A stretch of DNA of 64,000 bases from Ochotona curzoniae (lineage: Eukaryota > Chordata > Mammalia > Lagomorpha > Ochotonidae), in contig NW_024467104.1 in assembly GCF_017591425.1 (NCBI RefSeq), forward strand, positions 3,905,001 to 3,969,000. The letters run 5' to 3'. A program made the position numbers and the translations under genes. This document shows, one piece after another, positions 36,101 through 47,070 of the stretch (positions within the stretch are counted from its first letter, which is position 1; each line of letters begins with the position of its first letter). The notes beneath the pieces were generated by a model that was not told where the DNA came from, did not search any database, and saw only the letters and a program-made list of their open reading frames with translations.

Positions 36101-39100
36101 GAACTAGCAAATGGAGATCTCTCTTTCCTTGTCTAATCTTTCCTCCCTCTGTATTTCCATCAAGTAAAGACAAATAAATCTTTAAGACAAAGAGTGAGAG
36201 AAACTGATTGTTTCACAAATAAATCTTATTCCTACAGTTCATAATCTCTGGCTCGCTCTCTGTATCAGCATCCAAGGAACTTTCCAGTTGTCTGGTAGGT
36301 TTAAAAGTTTTTTTTCTTATCTGATCAAATGTTATTTTCACTTGTTGGGGTGGGAGTGTTGAATGCAGGTTGTTTGTGAAGGCAGATTTTTAAACTGTGA
36401 TTTGGAGTGCTTTCCCAAAAGTCTATGTTGATTGTGTCCTGTGATGTGTCCTGGAATAGGGGAAGAGTCCAACAAATTTGACACTCGGCATAGGCAATAC
36501 TCCACAGGCTGACTCAAGCTCACAAGGAGGAACGTAGTAAATGTGAGGGCTGGTTAGGCTTTCACCAGCTCAGTCAGGTCACAAAGCACAAAGATTTTTG
36601 TTTCTGCTTTTGATTTTTTATTTATTTTCTAGATGATTGTTCTACAATTCTGCAAGTCCCCCTTACAACCATCCAGAAATGGATATTTGAAAAGCTTTTA
36701 CAAATAATCACTGAAACAGGACTTTCCATTCTCTCAGTCACAGCACTCTACCAACTGCAGCTTCCTGGTCTGCTTAGGAATCAGGAGGAAATCTATTCCA
36801 ACAGCTGCAGCCAACTAAAGCAGAGGCGGTTTCAACATTGTATGTGATTTTGCCCAAGAGGAAAGAAGGAAAAAATAGAATAATAGGTCATGGTGCTTTT
36901 CCAGAGAAACAAAATAATAAAACCAAACGAAAAGCAGTCCAGTACTGATTAAGTACCCATTGTAACTCAAAAACAAAACACATCTCCATTCATGGCATCT
37001 TTTAGGGGTCCTTTCCTCTAACCAGATTGTCCAAGTACACACTCTGTCCTTTTGGGGAAGAAAACTACTAGGCCTTTCACATGGCAATTTTCTTACAACA
37101 TTGAACCTTGCAAAAGATTCTAATTTCTAATTGTGTCTGCAATCAGCTCAAAGCTGAATCAAATTATTTTCCCTAACGACACAATGTTATTTTAGACACT
37201 ATAGAAAATTCCATATTTTGCTAATATGACTCTACCAAGGAATACCACAGCTTCTCCTCTAAACACGTAGTTTTCATGTAAACAATACAAAGAGCAAAGC
37301 AAAGTCAGTTCAACTTGGAAAACTTTCACAATGTCAAAGATTCAGAATTATTATGTTTGATTTATACTTAATTAATTTCCTTTAGACTCTATGTAACCCA
37401 TTTTTATTGTTGTCTCCATTAGCTGAAAGGCACCCTGGGGATGAACATTGTCAGTGCTATCTTTGCCATCCCTGGAGTGATTGCGCTGCTGATAGATGTG
37501 TTCATCAATGGTATGCCTCAACAAACCTACTGGGCATTGGTAAGTACCTCGTAATCTACCAGACACCTTCTAACTTTTACTCTCATGTAGATCTACTTTA
37601 GCTTGCATTACTACATAGATTTTAATAAAATTTTTATTCCAGACCTATTTCTTTTTTTAAGATTCATTTCATTTTTATTGGAAAGTCAGATATATACAAA
37701 GGAAGAGAGACAGAGAGGAAGAACTTCCATTAAATGAAGTTCACTCCCCAAGTGACCACAACTGCTGGAGCTGAGCAAATCTCAAGTCAGGAGCCTGGAG
37801 CCTCTTCTGGGTCTCCCGCACAGGTGCAGGATCACAAGGTTTTGGGACATCCTCAACTGCTTTCCCAGGCCACAAGATGGATGGAAAGCAGGGCTGCTGG
37901 GATTAGAACCAGTGCCCAATGGGATCCTGGCCCATGGCAGGCATGGACTTTAACCACTAGGCTGCTGTTTGGGGGCCCTCCAGTACTATTTCTATAGCCA
38001 GAATTTATCAACCAGTTATTTGCATTTAAAAAAAGAAGAGGAAATAAGCACTTTGGTGTTCAGTGTGTTTTAAAGCATAAGAATGGGTACAAGGAAAATG
38101 TCAGTGACTAGGACATCTGATTTTTGCTACAGATAGCCAAAAGAATGAAGCAACTGAAAAATGTGGCACACGCCTCTGCATATGCTAGAAGTAGAGTCAG
38201 AATCAACCATGGATGATCATGTGGGGGGCCAGCAATGGACTCCATCTGAGGAGGAAATGGCTGATCTCGGGGCAAGCCTCTGAAGGAATGGAGGAACTAT
38301 ACAGTACAGGCTCAAGTAGGCTCACAGCTGTCATCTTGCCTTCACAGCAGGGACTTTTGTCTTCATTATAAGAATGGAAAGCAACATAAAAATATTCTTG
38401 TCGTTTTGGTTTCTTAGTAGTTAATTTCTTTAAATATACCAAGAGCAACAGATATTAAATGGATTTTTAACTATATATATCATGATAAAGAACATTTAAT
38501 GCAAAAAATTAGAACATTCAAACTACATCAGCAATTCTTTAAACTTGTAATTACATTGACATTTCCTATGTGAGTTCATTTAGCACAGTTGTGTATTCGG
38601 TCCCCCCTCTGGTTCTTGGAATGCCTTACAATGTCTTATCAAGCCATTCTTCTCACTAAGGGTTTGGGCATTCTGGCTGCCACCCAAGTATGATTTGAAA
38701 GATGTCTAAGCCACGTTAACAAAGCAAATAGCCAAGAGTTTGTTTTTTAATTGCTAACAGCTTGAAGTGGCTTACATAGTCCTTTACCTCGGGGAATTCC
38801 TAGATAACTCTTCCTTGTTAAGGCACAGAAGGGCTTGAAGAAGAAAAGAACAAGAATTACTTTTGAGTTCTGAAAACACTGCTCTGTTTTTCAGTGTATA
38901 GAAAACATAAGGAGGCAAGAATTGTTAATCCACATTCTTAGTCTATTTTCTGTTATACACAAGCACTTGAGGCTGTAGACTTTTTGTTTAATAAATAAAC
39001 AGGTTTGTGTAGCTCATGGTTTTGTGAGTATAAGAGCACAGCACTGGCAACAGCTTCAGGCTGAAGACTCACTACACAAAACATTGCAAAGAGGGAGCAT

Positions 39101-42100
39101 ATGCAAGAGAGGGAAGTGGGGGGCACAAAAAGAGAGAGAAATCTGGTGTCACTCAATGGCAAGAGAAGAAGTAAGAGACAGGAAAGACCAGGTTCATTCT
39201 TTCATAACAGCCTACTCCTGTTGGGACTAATTTATTCCAGGAGACCGATTCTATTCTTTGAGAGTAGCATTAACACTTTAATGAGTTTTTTCATAACATC
39301 ATCATCTATCATAAAGCCCTGAATGCTCTTTACAGCCCTAACTTTTTCAATATCATTACATTGGGAACCAAGTTGCTAGTGCACAAACTCCTGAGGGAAC
39401 AAACCATACCCAAGGCACAGCAAAGACATTGTGGTGAGTAAGATAAATTGAAGCAAGAACACAAAGTTCCTCCTCTACTATGTCAAATGAAAAGAACAAA
39501 ATGACTCAGTAAATAGCTTACAAACCTGCATCCAAGAAAACAAACTATTCTGATGTGACTAGATATGGCAGGGGATAACACCTCGGCTTTATTGTTCAGA
39601 AAGAGAACCAAGAAAAGAAGGGAGGGGAGAGAGAGAGATAAAGCCTTACTAAACTTCTGCAATCTGAGGTGGAAACCAATGTGTTAAGAAAGGATACAGC
39701 AGGGCCGGGCGCAGTGGCGCAAGTGGTTAAAGAAAGGATACAGCAAATGCTACAGACTAAAAGCCCTTATGTAGCCAGGACCATAAGAAAATAGGATCAA
39801 AGCCCAAAATTAACACCTTTTAGTTCTAATGGAGAACTGATAAGAAATTGACAGTACTGGGAAACTCTATAGCCTTAGAAGCAGGCTTTCACATCAGGCA
39901 GTTACAAGACTTTCAGAAAATGTTTACATTCCTTCTGAAGAAGTGTCCTTGATAGCAGCAAAATTATCTTTCTCTTTGTATCAACTGTATAATGAACATT
40001 CATAAAGATTTACAGCAAACACTTAGCTCTCATGTCATGCCTGCACTAGGAAAGAATAATTAGGCCCAGATGATGAGAATCAACAAAAAATAAAAAATCT
40101 CATTGTTTCTGCACACATTAAAGGACTATACAGGGCTGCTCATTTTAAGAAGTTAAAATTTCATGCAGGAAAATTTATTTAAAATATTAGAATGAGTAAA
40201 GAAGTGAAGAGAAAGAAAAAGGCAAAAGACACAAAATGAAAATCTAAGATTCCTTTGTAGTAGAAGGTTGGCAGAAACACCTAGATAACTATTAGGCATT
40301 TTGAGTAAAGATACAAAGCAATTAGTCACAACACAAACACATCAAGTAATAAAATGGATGCCGATCTGTGTGCCCTCATTCTTCTCATAGTTGTACATCG
40401 AGTTGATTAAAGTTGTGAATCACATAAATCAGAAACATATCGAGTTTTCTCATTTACATAGTTTAAACCCTTACTCTCCTGGAGAGTCATATCTGAAATT
40501 TTGGTCCAAATTCCTACCCAATGTCCAATGGAACCACTCTGTGGTTACAACATGACCAAGGTCCATCTAGCCTCTGGCTTCCCAGGTATTGTTATTAGGA
40601 TTTGGAACTGTAAACTGTGAACTTTGCCTGTTAAATTGCAAGAGGGGAATTTTCACAGAGAATATCAACACACCCTACCACAGCATTATAGTGCACAAAT
40701 AAAAATCCAATGTGAAGGAAAGCAGTCCCCAGTTCTCAACAGAAGGCTCTAACGCATGTTATGCTATTGAAAATCTTAAAGCAGTAAAATGACAGAATGA
40801 AATACAAAGAACACTGTGAAGCTACAAGAGTCAATGAAAAACAAAAATCACTTATGGCATACTTCATAAACAAATACTATCCAGCAAGATACACATTGCT
40901 CTCAGACAAAAGAGGAAAGAGAAAAGGTATAATCAGAAAGCTTCAGAGCAGGGATAAAGCATGTCTGCGCCAGAGGCTATGAAGGCCCACAAAATCATCT
41001 GCTTTGATCTTGCCAAGGAAAACACAGGCACAACACAAAATTCAGCATAACTTATTTCAGCCTGATTTTAAAGGAAGTGAAAAAAAGGGTTTTGGTATTT
41101 AACACCAAACACAATGAAAAGATGATATAATCAGAAAAAATCATATCAAAAGAGGAAAGAAAAGAATGAAATAACAGAGGAAGACGAATCATTTTCTTTT
41201 CACATAATTAATAATCGTTTAATTTTATTTTTAGTTGTTATTCTTCAATTTAAAAAAGACTTCAAGCTCTTGGATTTCACTTTTCTTTTAATTTAGTGGA
41301 CTTAGTTACTTTTCTTTTAAGGTCAAATTATCCTAGTACTTTCATGTCAAAATAGAAAGTATAATACCCACTTGATACCATTTTCTGGCAGGATTTTACC
41401 TTCTCTTGCTCACTCTCTCTCATTCCCTCACTTGCTTATCATTTTTCCTTCCTCTAGTGTCTCTCCGTGCATCCAGTATTCTTTTGCCTACAAATACTGA
41501 GTTAATGAAATTAATCAATGTTAATTTTGGTTATTGTAGGCAGCGGCATTTGGGATGATAGGTTGATTTTCTGATTGCTTGATATCTTTAATGCCCATGT
41601 AACATTTGTATAAAAAGAAGCAGCCATTACAAAGGCAATTACCTACAACTTTCTAATACTTTTGAGTGAAATACTGTATCTGCAAAAGGTAAAAATCTTT
41701 CAGTATTTAAAAACAAATGAATACATTTGGGCCCAGCACAATAGCAGAAAGGTTACAGTCCTTGCCTATACACACACCGGCATCCAATATGGGTCCTGGT
41801 TCTAATCCTGGCAGACCTGCTTCCCATCCAGCTCCCTCCCTGTGCTCTGGCAATGCAGTCAGCTGATCCAAACCTTTGGGATCCTGTTCCCACGTGGGAG
41901 AATTGGAAGAAGCACCTGGCTCCTGGCTTCAGATTGCCTCAGCTCCAGCCATTGAGGCCACCATAGGACAAAAGATCTTCCTCTCCATCTCTCCTCTCTG
42001 TGTATCTGCCTTTCCAATAAAAAATAAATAAATAAATTCACGTTTCTCTCAGAGCTAAGCACTTGGCAACCTGCAGACTCAGTGAAGGTCACTTGAATCT

Positions 42101-42603
42101 GAAAAATACAACCTTTGATGATTCAATAAGATTTTGATCTTTGTGTGAGGTCAAAATCTCAGTGTGTTTATTTCTGATTTCAGATCTCCGGGATAGGAAT
42201 TTCAAGCATGCTGTTAATTCTCTCCCTCTTGGTGTTCTGCATAAATTGTGTCACAGCCCACTTTGCAAGAAGAGCAATCAGTGCCACCAGAAGGGTGAGT
42301 TGGGCCTCTTCTTGGTGAAATAGAATACTCCAGAAGAAACAGAACCTCAGTGCCCTGACAGATGGCACTGTGGGCTGACTAGAGGTTCATTGTCCCAGAC
42401 TCGGAGGGAGCAGGGAACACAGACTAGGTCCGCAGTAGTTGTACTGCTTTTATTTTTATTTTTTCTTTCTTTTTTATTTTTTTATTTTGTTTCAGCCCGT
42501 CACGATTGGTCCAGTTGCATATGCAGTCAACTTTATGGCACCAGGGTCTTCCTCAGCTCCTCCCAGAACTGACGGCTACCCAGCTTACTCCAATAACTAT
42601 TAA
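29465..42603 (+). CDS. MS4A12: MS4A12, membrane-spanning 4-domains A12 (spliced gene, complete)
   Basis: Coding sequence: join of 29465-29701, 32853-32990, 36238-36294, 37423-37539, 42184-42294 and 42496-42603, all phase 0 with GT/AG borders, giving 255 residues (the human protein has 267). MS4A12 is a four-pass plasma-membrane protein of the CD20/MS4A family. In people it is expressed in colonic surface epithelium, is CDX2-dependent and is linked to store-operated calcium entry. Residues 1-79 are a cytosolic Pro/Gln/Asn-rich tail (TTPNPYPQN; QGQGNTQAINPA; KKFKEEAKALG). Membrane segments are at about 81-101, 117-136, 150-172 and 186-207. The family signatures PFWGGL-FIISGSLSVSASKEL and LGMNIVS are intact. 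The C-terminus is SSSAPPR...YSNNY. The start was chosen because it aligns with the human MMSSKP start. No frameshift or premature stop is visible, so the gene looks functional. Confidence 0.95.
29982..30490 (-). mobile_element. Old SINE(s), antisense, in MS4A12 intron
   Basis: AAAGATTTATTTATTTTACT, CACTCCCCAAGTTACTGCAA and CTCCACTGCTTTCCGGGTCA are the reversed SINE blocks at about 29982-30290. A second partial unit (GGAAGTTGGATCAGAAGTGT, GGTGCCCATGTGGGGATG) follows at 30340-30480. Both are strongly diverged. Confidence 0.65.
30986..31307 (-). mobile_element. Lagomorph SINE, antisense
   Basis: Complete reversed block order, from TTTATTTTTATTGCAAAGTC and GGAAGATCTTCTGTCCAATG to GCCACCAGGCCACCTCATGG near 31305. 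Confidence 0.9.
31706..32030 (+). mobile_element. Lagomorph SINE, sense, diverged
   Basis: GGCCAGCAGCTTCAAGGCTC, GCTGCTCCACTTCCAATCCA, CCTTGGCACCCTTGCACTCA and the tail CAAATAAAAATAAATAAATC are in the expected order. Confidence 0.82.
32853..32990 (+). CDS. MS4A12: MS4A12 coding exon 2 (residues 80-125)
   Basis: It encodes membrane segment 1 (AMQILIGIIHIGFGIILGLL), the first extracellular loop, and the YPFWGGLC entry to segment 2. Acceptor AG is at 32851-32852 and donor GTAGGT is at 32991. Human MS4A12 has Ser where the last residue here is Cys. Reading on past the donor loses family similarity at once, which fixes the exon end. Confidence 0.93.
33058..33167 (+). repeat. (TTTC)n microsatellite
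   Basis: About 26 uninterrupted TTTC units at 33062-33166. It abuts the 3' end of an antisense L1, so it is best read as the L1 A-tail (GAAA units on the minus strand) expanded into a microsatellite. It produces long but meaningless Lys/Glu/Arg and Ser/Phe/Leu frames. Confidence 0.97.
33168..33520 (-). mobile_element. L1 3' end, antisense, in MS4A12 intron 2
   Basis: It begins at the TTTC run with TTGCATTGCATTATGTGACA, then TTTATAGGTACTGGGATTCC and the C-rich CCTCTACCCCTCCCC block. These are the reverse of the ending seen at 1-401. Sequence beyond 33520 up to about 34560 has an L1 3'UTR-like flavour but cannot be assigned safely. Confidence 0.8.
33521..34588. other. Intronic sequence of uncertain origin
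   Basis: Possibly an older antisense L1 3'UTR. It is followed directly by the tandem SINE pair. Short frames such as 33945-34160 show no recognisable product. Confidence 0.4.
34590..35234 (-). mobile_element. Two head-to-tail lagomorph SINEs, antisense
   Basis: Unit 1 is at 34590-34909 and unit 2 at 34919-35234. Each begins with a TTTATT-rich reversed tail and ends in a GC-rich reversed head (GCGCCACCGCACCGGGCC; GTGCCATCGCCCCGGGCC). Unit 2 follows unit 1 after nine bases. Both are little diverged. The arrangement fits a second SINE inserting into, or next to, the first one's head. Confidence 0.93.
35235..35698. other. Intronic single-copy sequence, no feature seen
   Basis: Part of MS4A12 intron 2. 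Nothing recognised. Confidence 0.55.
35699..36186 (+). mobile_element. Two decayed SINEs, sense, next to MS4A12 exon 3
   Basis: 35699-35975 (GGGACAGGCATGTGGCCTAG ... CACTGAATGAGAGAGAGATC) is strongly diverged. 36008-36186 is the 3' half of another (CCTGCACCCAACTAGGAGAC ... AAAGACAAATAAATCTTTAA). The second ends only about 51 bases before the exon 3 acceptor, so the branch-point region of that exon is at or near SINE-derived DNA. Confidence 0.7.
36238..36294 (+). CDS. MS4A12: MS4A12 coding exon 3 (residues 126-144)
   Basis: A 57-base micro-exon encoding FIISGSLSVSASKELSSCL, the core of membrane segment 2 and the intracellular loop. The acceptor TTCCTACAG is at 36237 and the donor GTAGGT at 36295. 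It is too short to stand out as an open frame. The match to the human sequence (one substitution) makes it certain. Confidence 0.93.
36295..37422 (+). other. MS4A12 intron after coding exon 3
   Basis: 1.1 kb of unique sequence without recognisable repeats. The acceptor TCTCCATTAG is at 37422. Confidence 0.8.
37423..37539 (+). CDS. MS4A12: MS4A12 coding exon 4 (residues 145-183)
   Basis: It encodes LKGTLGMNIVSAIFAIPGVI (start of the exon and membrane segment 3), then ALLIDVFINGM and the second extracellular loop up to TYWAL. Donor GTAAGT is at 37540. Family signature LGMNIVS is intact. Confidence 0.93.
37657..37977 (-). mobile_element. Lagomorph SINE, antisense
   Basis: Reversed block order from TTTTTATTGGAAAGTCAGAT through CACTCCCCAAGTGACCACAA to a reversed head with GGGGGCCC near 37977. 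Moderately diverged. Confidence 0.9.
39702..39729 (+). mobile_element. 28-bp SINE head flanked by a 16-bp target-site duplication
   Basis: The insert starts GGGCCGGGCGCAGTGGCGCA and stops inside the A-box GTGGTTA, with no body and no poly(A) tail. AAGAAAGGATACAGCA occurs directly on both sides (39686-39701 and 39730-39745). The perfect duplication shows it arrived by insertion and is not the remnant of a full SINE. Confidence 0.9.
41729..42038 (+). mobile_element. Lagomorph SINE, sense
   Basis: GGGCCCAGCACAATAGCAGA head, GGTTCTAATCCTGGCAGACC, CTGCCTTTCCAATAAAAAAT and an AATAAATAAATAAATT tail. It ends about 145 bases before MS4A12 coding exon 5. Confidence 0.93.
42184..42294 (+). CDS. MS4A12: MS4A12 coding exon 5 (residues 184-220)
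   Basis: It encodes membrane segment 4 (GIGISSMLLILSLLVFCINC) followed by VTAHFARRA. Acceptor TGATTTCAG at 42183 and donor GTGAGT at 42295. The TAHFA motif is shared with human MS4A12. Confidence 0.93.
42496..42603 (+). CDS. MS4A12: MS4A12 coding exon 6 (residues 221-255 and stop)
   Basis: It encodes the cytosolic C-terminus with SSSAPPRTDGYPAYSNNY and the TAA stop at 42601-42603. The acceptor is TTTGTTTCAG, 201 bases after exon 5. The SSSAPPR motif and the Asn/Tyr-rich end match the human protein. Confidence 0.93.
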   Translation, partial: PVTIGPVAYAVNFMAPGSSSAPPRTDGYPAYSNNY

Positions 42604-42830
42604 CAACGGAGGGGCACCAATTCATCCTCTAAATACAAGGAGTAAACTGCCCATGGAGTAATCTTCAGAAGCCAGCTTTCATTGTCCATGGTGAATTCTA
42701 ACCTTAAAAATACTTAGGCCCATCTCTCTCAATGTCTCTTCCCAAAAGAGGACTGATAAAATGAATCAGAAACTCTGAAATTCTCTTGTTCATGTTACCT
42801 CTTTCCCAATAAAACATCATAAGGAATATA
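42604..42830 (+). terminator. MS4A12: MS4A12 3'UTR and polyadenylation signal
   Basis: AATAAA lies at 42808-42813, about 205 bases after the stop, giving an expected cleavage site near 42825-42835. The start of segmental-duplication copy 3 (42926) is just beyond it. Confidence 0.75.
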
Positions 42831-43609
42831 ACCTCCTTTGTTACTTTTAAAATTTTAATTTGCATTGATAAGTTTAGATCAATCTGAGGAAACACTTGAA
42901 GGCAGATTGATAAAATTTCTCGATGACAAAAGCTAAAAGATGCTATAAAATTGGAACTGGATCAGGGAAGAGTCTACATGACCATCTAAAGACAATATCT
43001 ATACTGTACCTCTTCTACTTGATCCCCCAAAATCATGGGGACATGAGAATGTGAACAGAAAGTTCATCCACTGATGTTAATTGGGGCTGGTCTTGTGTTC
43101 CCAAGTCCCCTCTGTTCCCTAATATGGAAATAGGTTCAGGCTCCATTTCCCTCTCTCAACCACTAGGAACAATACAAATAGTGACCACCAAGCAAGACCA
43201 AGGCTGTTATCCTTTACAATAAGTAAAACCTAGAACTAAGAAAGAGTTCAAAAGTAAAATAGAAGACACCATCAATACCCATTTTATAAACCAAAATTAA
43301 ATTCTCACAGCCCTGCTATGAAACCAAAGACTGCCTCCTTGCCCCAGAGGACCCATGGACCTACCTCTCCATCTTATAGACGGTCTACTCAACAGCAAGT
43401 CCCAGCCTTTCCCCATCAAGCAATTAGCGGTTAGTATGGACTGTTTGGATATCCTTCCCACCAATTCTCTGGTCTGAGTCTCATTAGGATGCAAGCCTCT
43501 TAAGGTAAAATGATTTGTTGGGTTTTTTTTCTTTTCTTTTCTACCTGCCTTAACATTTCAGGGCCTGCTCCATCAGTATTCCATTACTAACTGTGTTGGC
43601 CCAATCTTT

Positions 43610-46600
43610 TTTCTTAAATTCTTTTATTTTGACAATCTTTACATAGTTGATTAGGACACAAAGGGTGAAGGGCTACAAGAAAGTGTGTAAGATCATTATT
43701 TCCACATTATTATTACTGTTATTTTTCTGTATCTGGACTAAGGGGAAAGAAAAAGGGAGAAGCCACACCAGCCTCCCATCCATCCCAGGTCCGCAACATA
43801 GGGCATGCTCCGAGGGGCCTGCTCAAGTGGCTTTGATGGTCCAACAGCTCTGATTTGCTGCCAATCTCACCATTCCAAGCATGATGAAATGTTCCAGAAT
43901 CCACTGACTGACACAGTTCCACTTAGAGACTGCTTTTGCCAAGAATTTCACTGCCAACACGTGGCTGCAGTAGTTGAATGACTTGTTCTGTCCTTTGTCC
44001 TCCGTTGTGGTATCAGGTGTCCTCTGCAGGTTCCTATGGTCTGCCATATCCTCTGTGTGCACCTGGAAATGCTGTCCATTGCTCCATCTGAGCCTCTGAG
44101 GAGGCTCAGCTTTGACACCTGCACTCCACAATCAGACCATGGAATGTGCACTTCTCTTCATGGTTGGGGTTCTGAGTCTGCCAGTTTGATTGGGGAGATC
44201 TCCAAAGAAACTTTATCTGAGGTGATCCCAGACCTGATTCTTGCCAGCACTGGGTTTGGCACAGTCTGTCACCCCAATCATTTTATGCATATGCTGGTGG
44301 TTGCAATTGCTGCATCATTTCTGTTTCGAGCCCTGTCTTCCACACAAAACAATGGGTGTTGCAGTCAAGCCTAATTCTTCTGCCCAACACACACTTGGCC
44401 CTCACACAAACCAGTGTGAGCTGCTGCCTAATTGGAGCTAACCACAATAACCTCCACAGGTCCACCCCTGCCCTGGTTCCATGCTTGCCAGTATGTACCA
44501 CAGACTTGTACAGTCTGTCCCACATCCCATTCAGCTCTCCCACATGTCAATGGGCATTGAAGCCTATTTCAACCCAACCAGTCCCCATATCCAACCCACA
44601 CACATGCTGGCAGATGCCGTTCTGTGTAGCCACTGCTACCCCAGTCCTGGTTTCCATGCTCTCCTATGAGAGTGGTAACCCAAGAGGAAGGTGCCCACTC
44701 TTTCTCTACTGGGCACATTGAGACTCCCGAAATGCACTGTCCAGGTGGTTCTGCAGCTTAACTTGACAGAATTAGCCCCAGTGCAAGGCTCTGCCAACTG
44801 ATGCTGCGGCAAAGTCCAATCAACCCTCACCCATTCTGATTTATGCTTACACCAGCAAGAACAGTCAGCCCAGCCTGGCTTTTCTCTAATCTGGCTCACA
44901 TGAAGCCCACAGGTGTTGCAGCCCTGCCTGGTCTGGTCTGCCTCTGACCCAACTCACACTTTCCAGTTAGGAGTATCAATTTAGCAGGGGAGCCCTCCAC
45001 TTTCTTTCTACTGGCTTTTTCACTGCCCCCCAGTCCTCACACATGATGGTTGGCCACTGAAGCCCAGTCAGGGATGGCTCCCCTCAGTATTTGCCAGTGG
45101 GTGATGTAGCGTGGTCTGGCATGGACTACCCGTAAATCCAGCTAATGCTGGTGGGGGTTACACCCTAGCCCAGCCCAACAGACAACTTGTCCTAGCTGTA
45201 ATGTGTACTGGTATGAATTGCAACCAAACCTGACCTGACCACACTGTTCTGGTGCTCAGATTTGCCAGCAGGTGATATGAACTGGTTCAATCTAATCCAC
45301 CCCAAAAACTATGGCATAATATGTATGCCAGTGCGTATCTCTCCCTGGCCTGGTCTACGCTGCTCCTTATTGTAGTTCTTGAAGGGACCGTGTCCTGCAG
45401 GAAACGGCATCCTGACAGAGGAGTTTTTTTAAGCGCCTCTACTAAAACCTCTCCCAATGCCAGATCTTGTGGACACTGGTCAGTTCATGGGCCGGCACTA
45501 TGAGTCCACCTCCTCTCCTGGAGGAACAGTGGCCTTTCTTGATACATTTCAGGACTGACTGTTGGATGTTTCAGCTCACTCAAGGCTCATCCATACCTAG
45601 ACACAGCTTGAACATGACTCAGTAGTGCCAACGACCTAGCCTAGTCTGTCTTACATCTACCCTGGTCCTCCAGAGCACCAGATGGCGATGGAGACTAGAC
45701 CAGCTTGGTGTGTCCAGTCCCTGTCCACACTTGTGCCTAGGGAGACTGCAGCCATATCCAGACCAGAACCCAGCTCCCAGCTCCCACTCCAGCCCCCGGA
45801 TCACCAGTGGGAACCCCAACCCAGTAATGGTGTCCTCTTAGCTTCCCATTTGGGCCTGTTCTTACCATAGATCACACACATGCCAGTGGTTGCTCTGACC
45901 CAGCTTCGAATAGCCCCACAACCTGTCTTAGCCTTTGCCTTAGATAGGTGGCCTAGCATCCATGGCTCATGCAGAGTAGTCAGTGTAAGAGCCTAGCTTG
46001 GCATGATCTGTGCTCCATCCTGATTCTGTTCTTCCTTGGGAGTTAAGGTTTGTTCACCCTTCCTGGTCCACTCCCTTCCGTAACCAACCCACACATTAGA
46101 GAGCCATTGGAGCTATTGTCCAGCTTGCCCCACTCAGGTCTGGACCATGTGATCATCAGTGAGAGTTGTAACCCACTAGGGGAGTTTCCCAAATTCCCCC
46201 ACTTAACCTACTCCCAGACCTACTTCTCATACATGCCAATGGGGTTAGGCCATTGCCCAGCATAGTCTGGCCTTCCATATTGGCCTTGTATGAGCTGGTG
46301 AACGTTGCAACCATTCCCACACCACACCCCACACCCTGTTTTAGGATGCACATTTGGGTTCTGCTGCCTTGACCAACCCAGACTGTTGTTGATTCCTTTA
46401 CCCATGAGTGAAGGCAGGCTCCGTGTTCACACATAGCTCAGCCCTTCACCACACCAATGCGTAAGCTAACCAGTGGGACTAGTATTTCCACAGGGCTTTA
46501 CCCACACACCCCCCTCAGAATCTACCCCTGGAAATGGTTCTCTCATGTGCTGGTTAGTGTCCTGGCCTTGCCTAATGTGCCCCGTCTCCTATCCCACTTT

Positions 46601-47070
46601 CTGTCAGGTACTAGGATCTAAGCCTGTATGACAAGCCCCCAGCCTTAGCTTTCACGTGGACTGGTGTGTGGTGGTCAGACTGTTCAGTGATAACAAGTTC
46701 AACACAGGACACATAAGTAAGCTAGTATATCTGACTGACTCAAACAGGTAGTCGGATCTCTCTTCTCCAAACCACCAGGTCTCAGTACCCTCACTTACAT
46801 TCAAGGAAAAGTTACTGTATTGTTAGGTGTCCTTCAGAATTGATTCGCAACCCACAAGCAGAGGGGTCTCTGAAAGAACATACCTAGGCAGCAATTCCAC
46901 AACCCCAAGACCTCTGAGCTTCCGCTTGGTGGCCAGCAGGTGGCGCCTGGCACCAAATGGTGCCCTGGCTGCCCAGACCCAGCTCACCACATGCCAGTGG
47001 GGCTGGAGAATGGGCCCAGAGCATGTAGGATCTAACTCTGTATGACCATGCCTGGGACCTCCCAGGCTGG
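43610..47070 (-). mobile_element. GC-rich poly(A)-tailed retroposon, copy c (antisense)
   Basis: Duplicate of copy a, with a fuller 3' end: after a T-run at 43610-43616 it carries TTGACAATCTTTACATAGTT and GGGTGAAGGGCTACAAG, the 3'-terminal block shared with copies d and e. Its right border is followed by the same ATTCTATACAATATACTGAA as copy a. I could not find a target-site duplication here. No coding potential recognised. Confidence 0.8.

Larger units (their letters stand above)
37540..42183 (+). other. MS4A12 intron after coding exon 4
   Basis: A 4.6-kb intron with SINEs at 37657-37977 and 41729-42038 and a 28-bp SINE head at 39702-39729. The rest (37978-39684 and 39746-41728) is A/T-rich single-copy DNA in which I recognise nothing. 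Acceptor AG is at 42182-42183. Confidence 0.8.

Noticed and set aside
40400..41060. A possible old DNA transposon or pseudogene in MS4A12 intron 4
   Set aside because: Some stretches look non-random, but I could not match them to a family or find terminal repeats or a frame.
42141..42323. 60-codon plus-strand frame over MS4A12 exon 5
   Set aside because: It is in the wrong frame; the exon (42184-42294) is read in another frame that encodes the fourth membrane segment.
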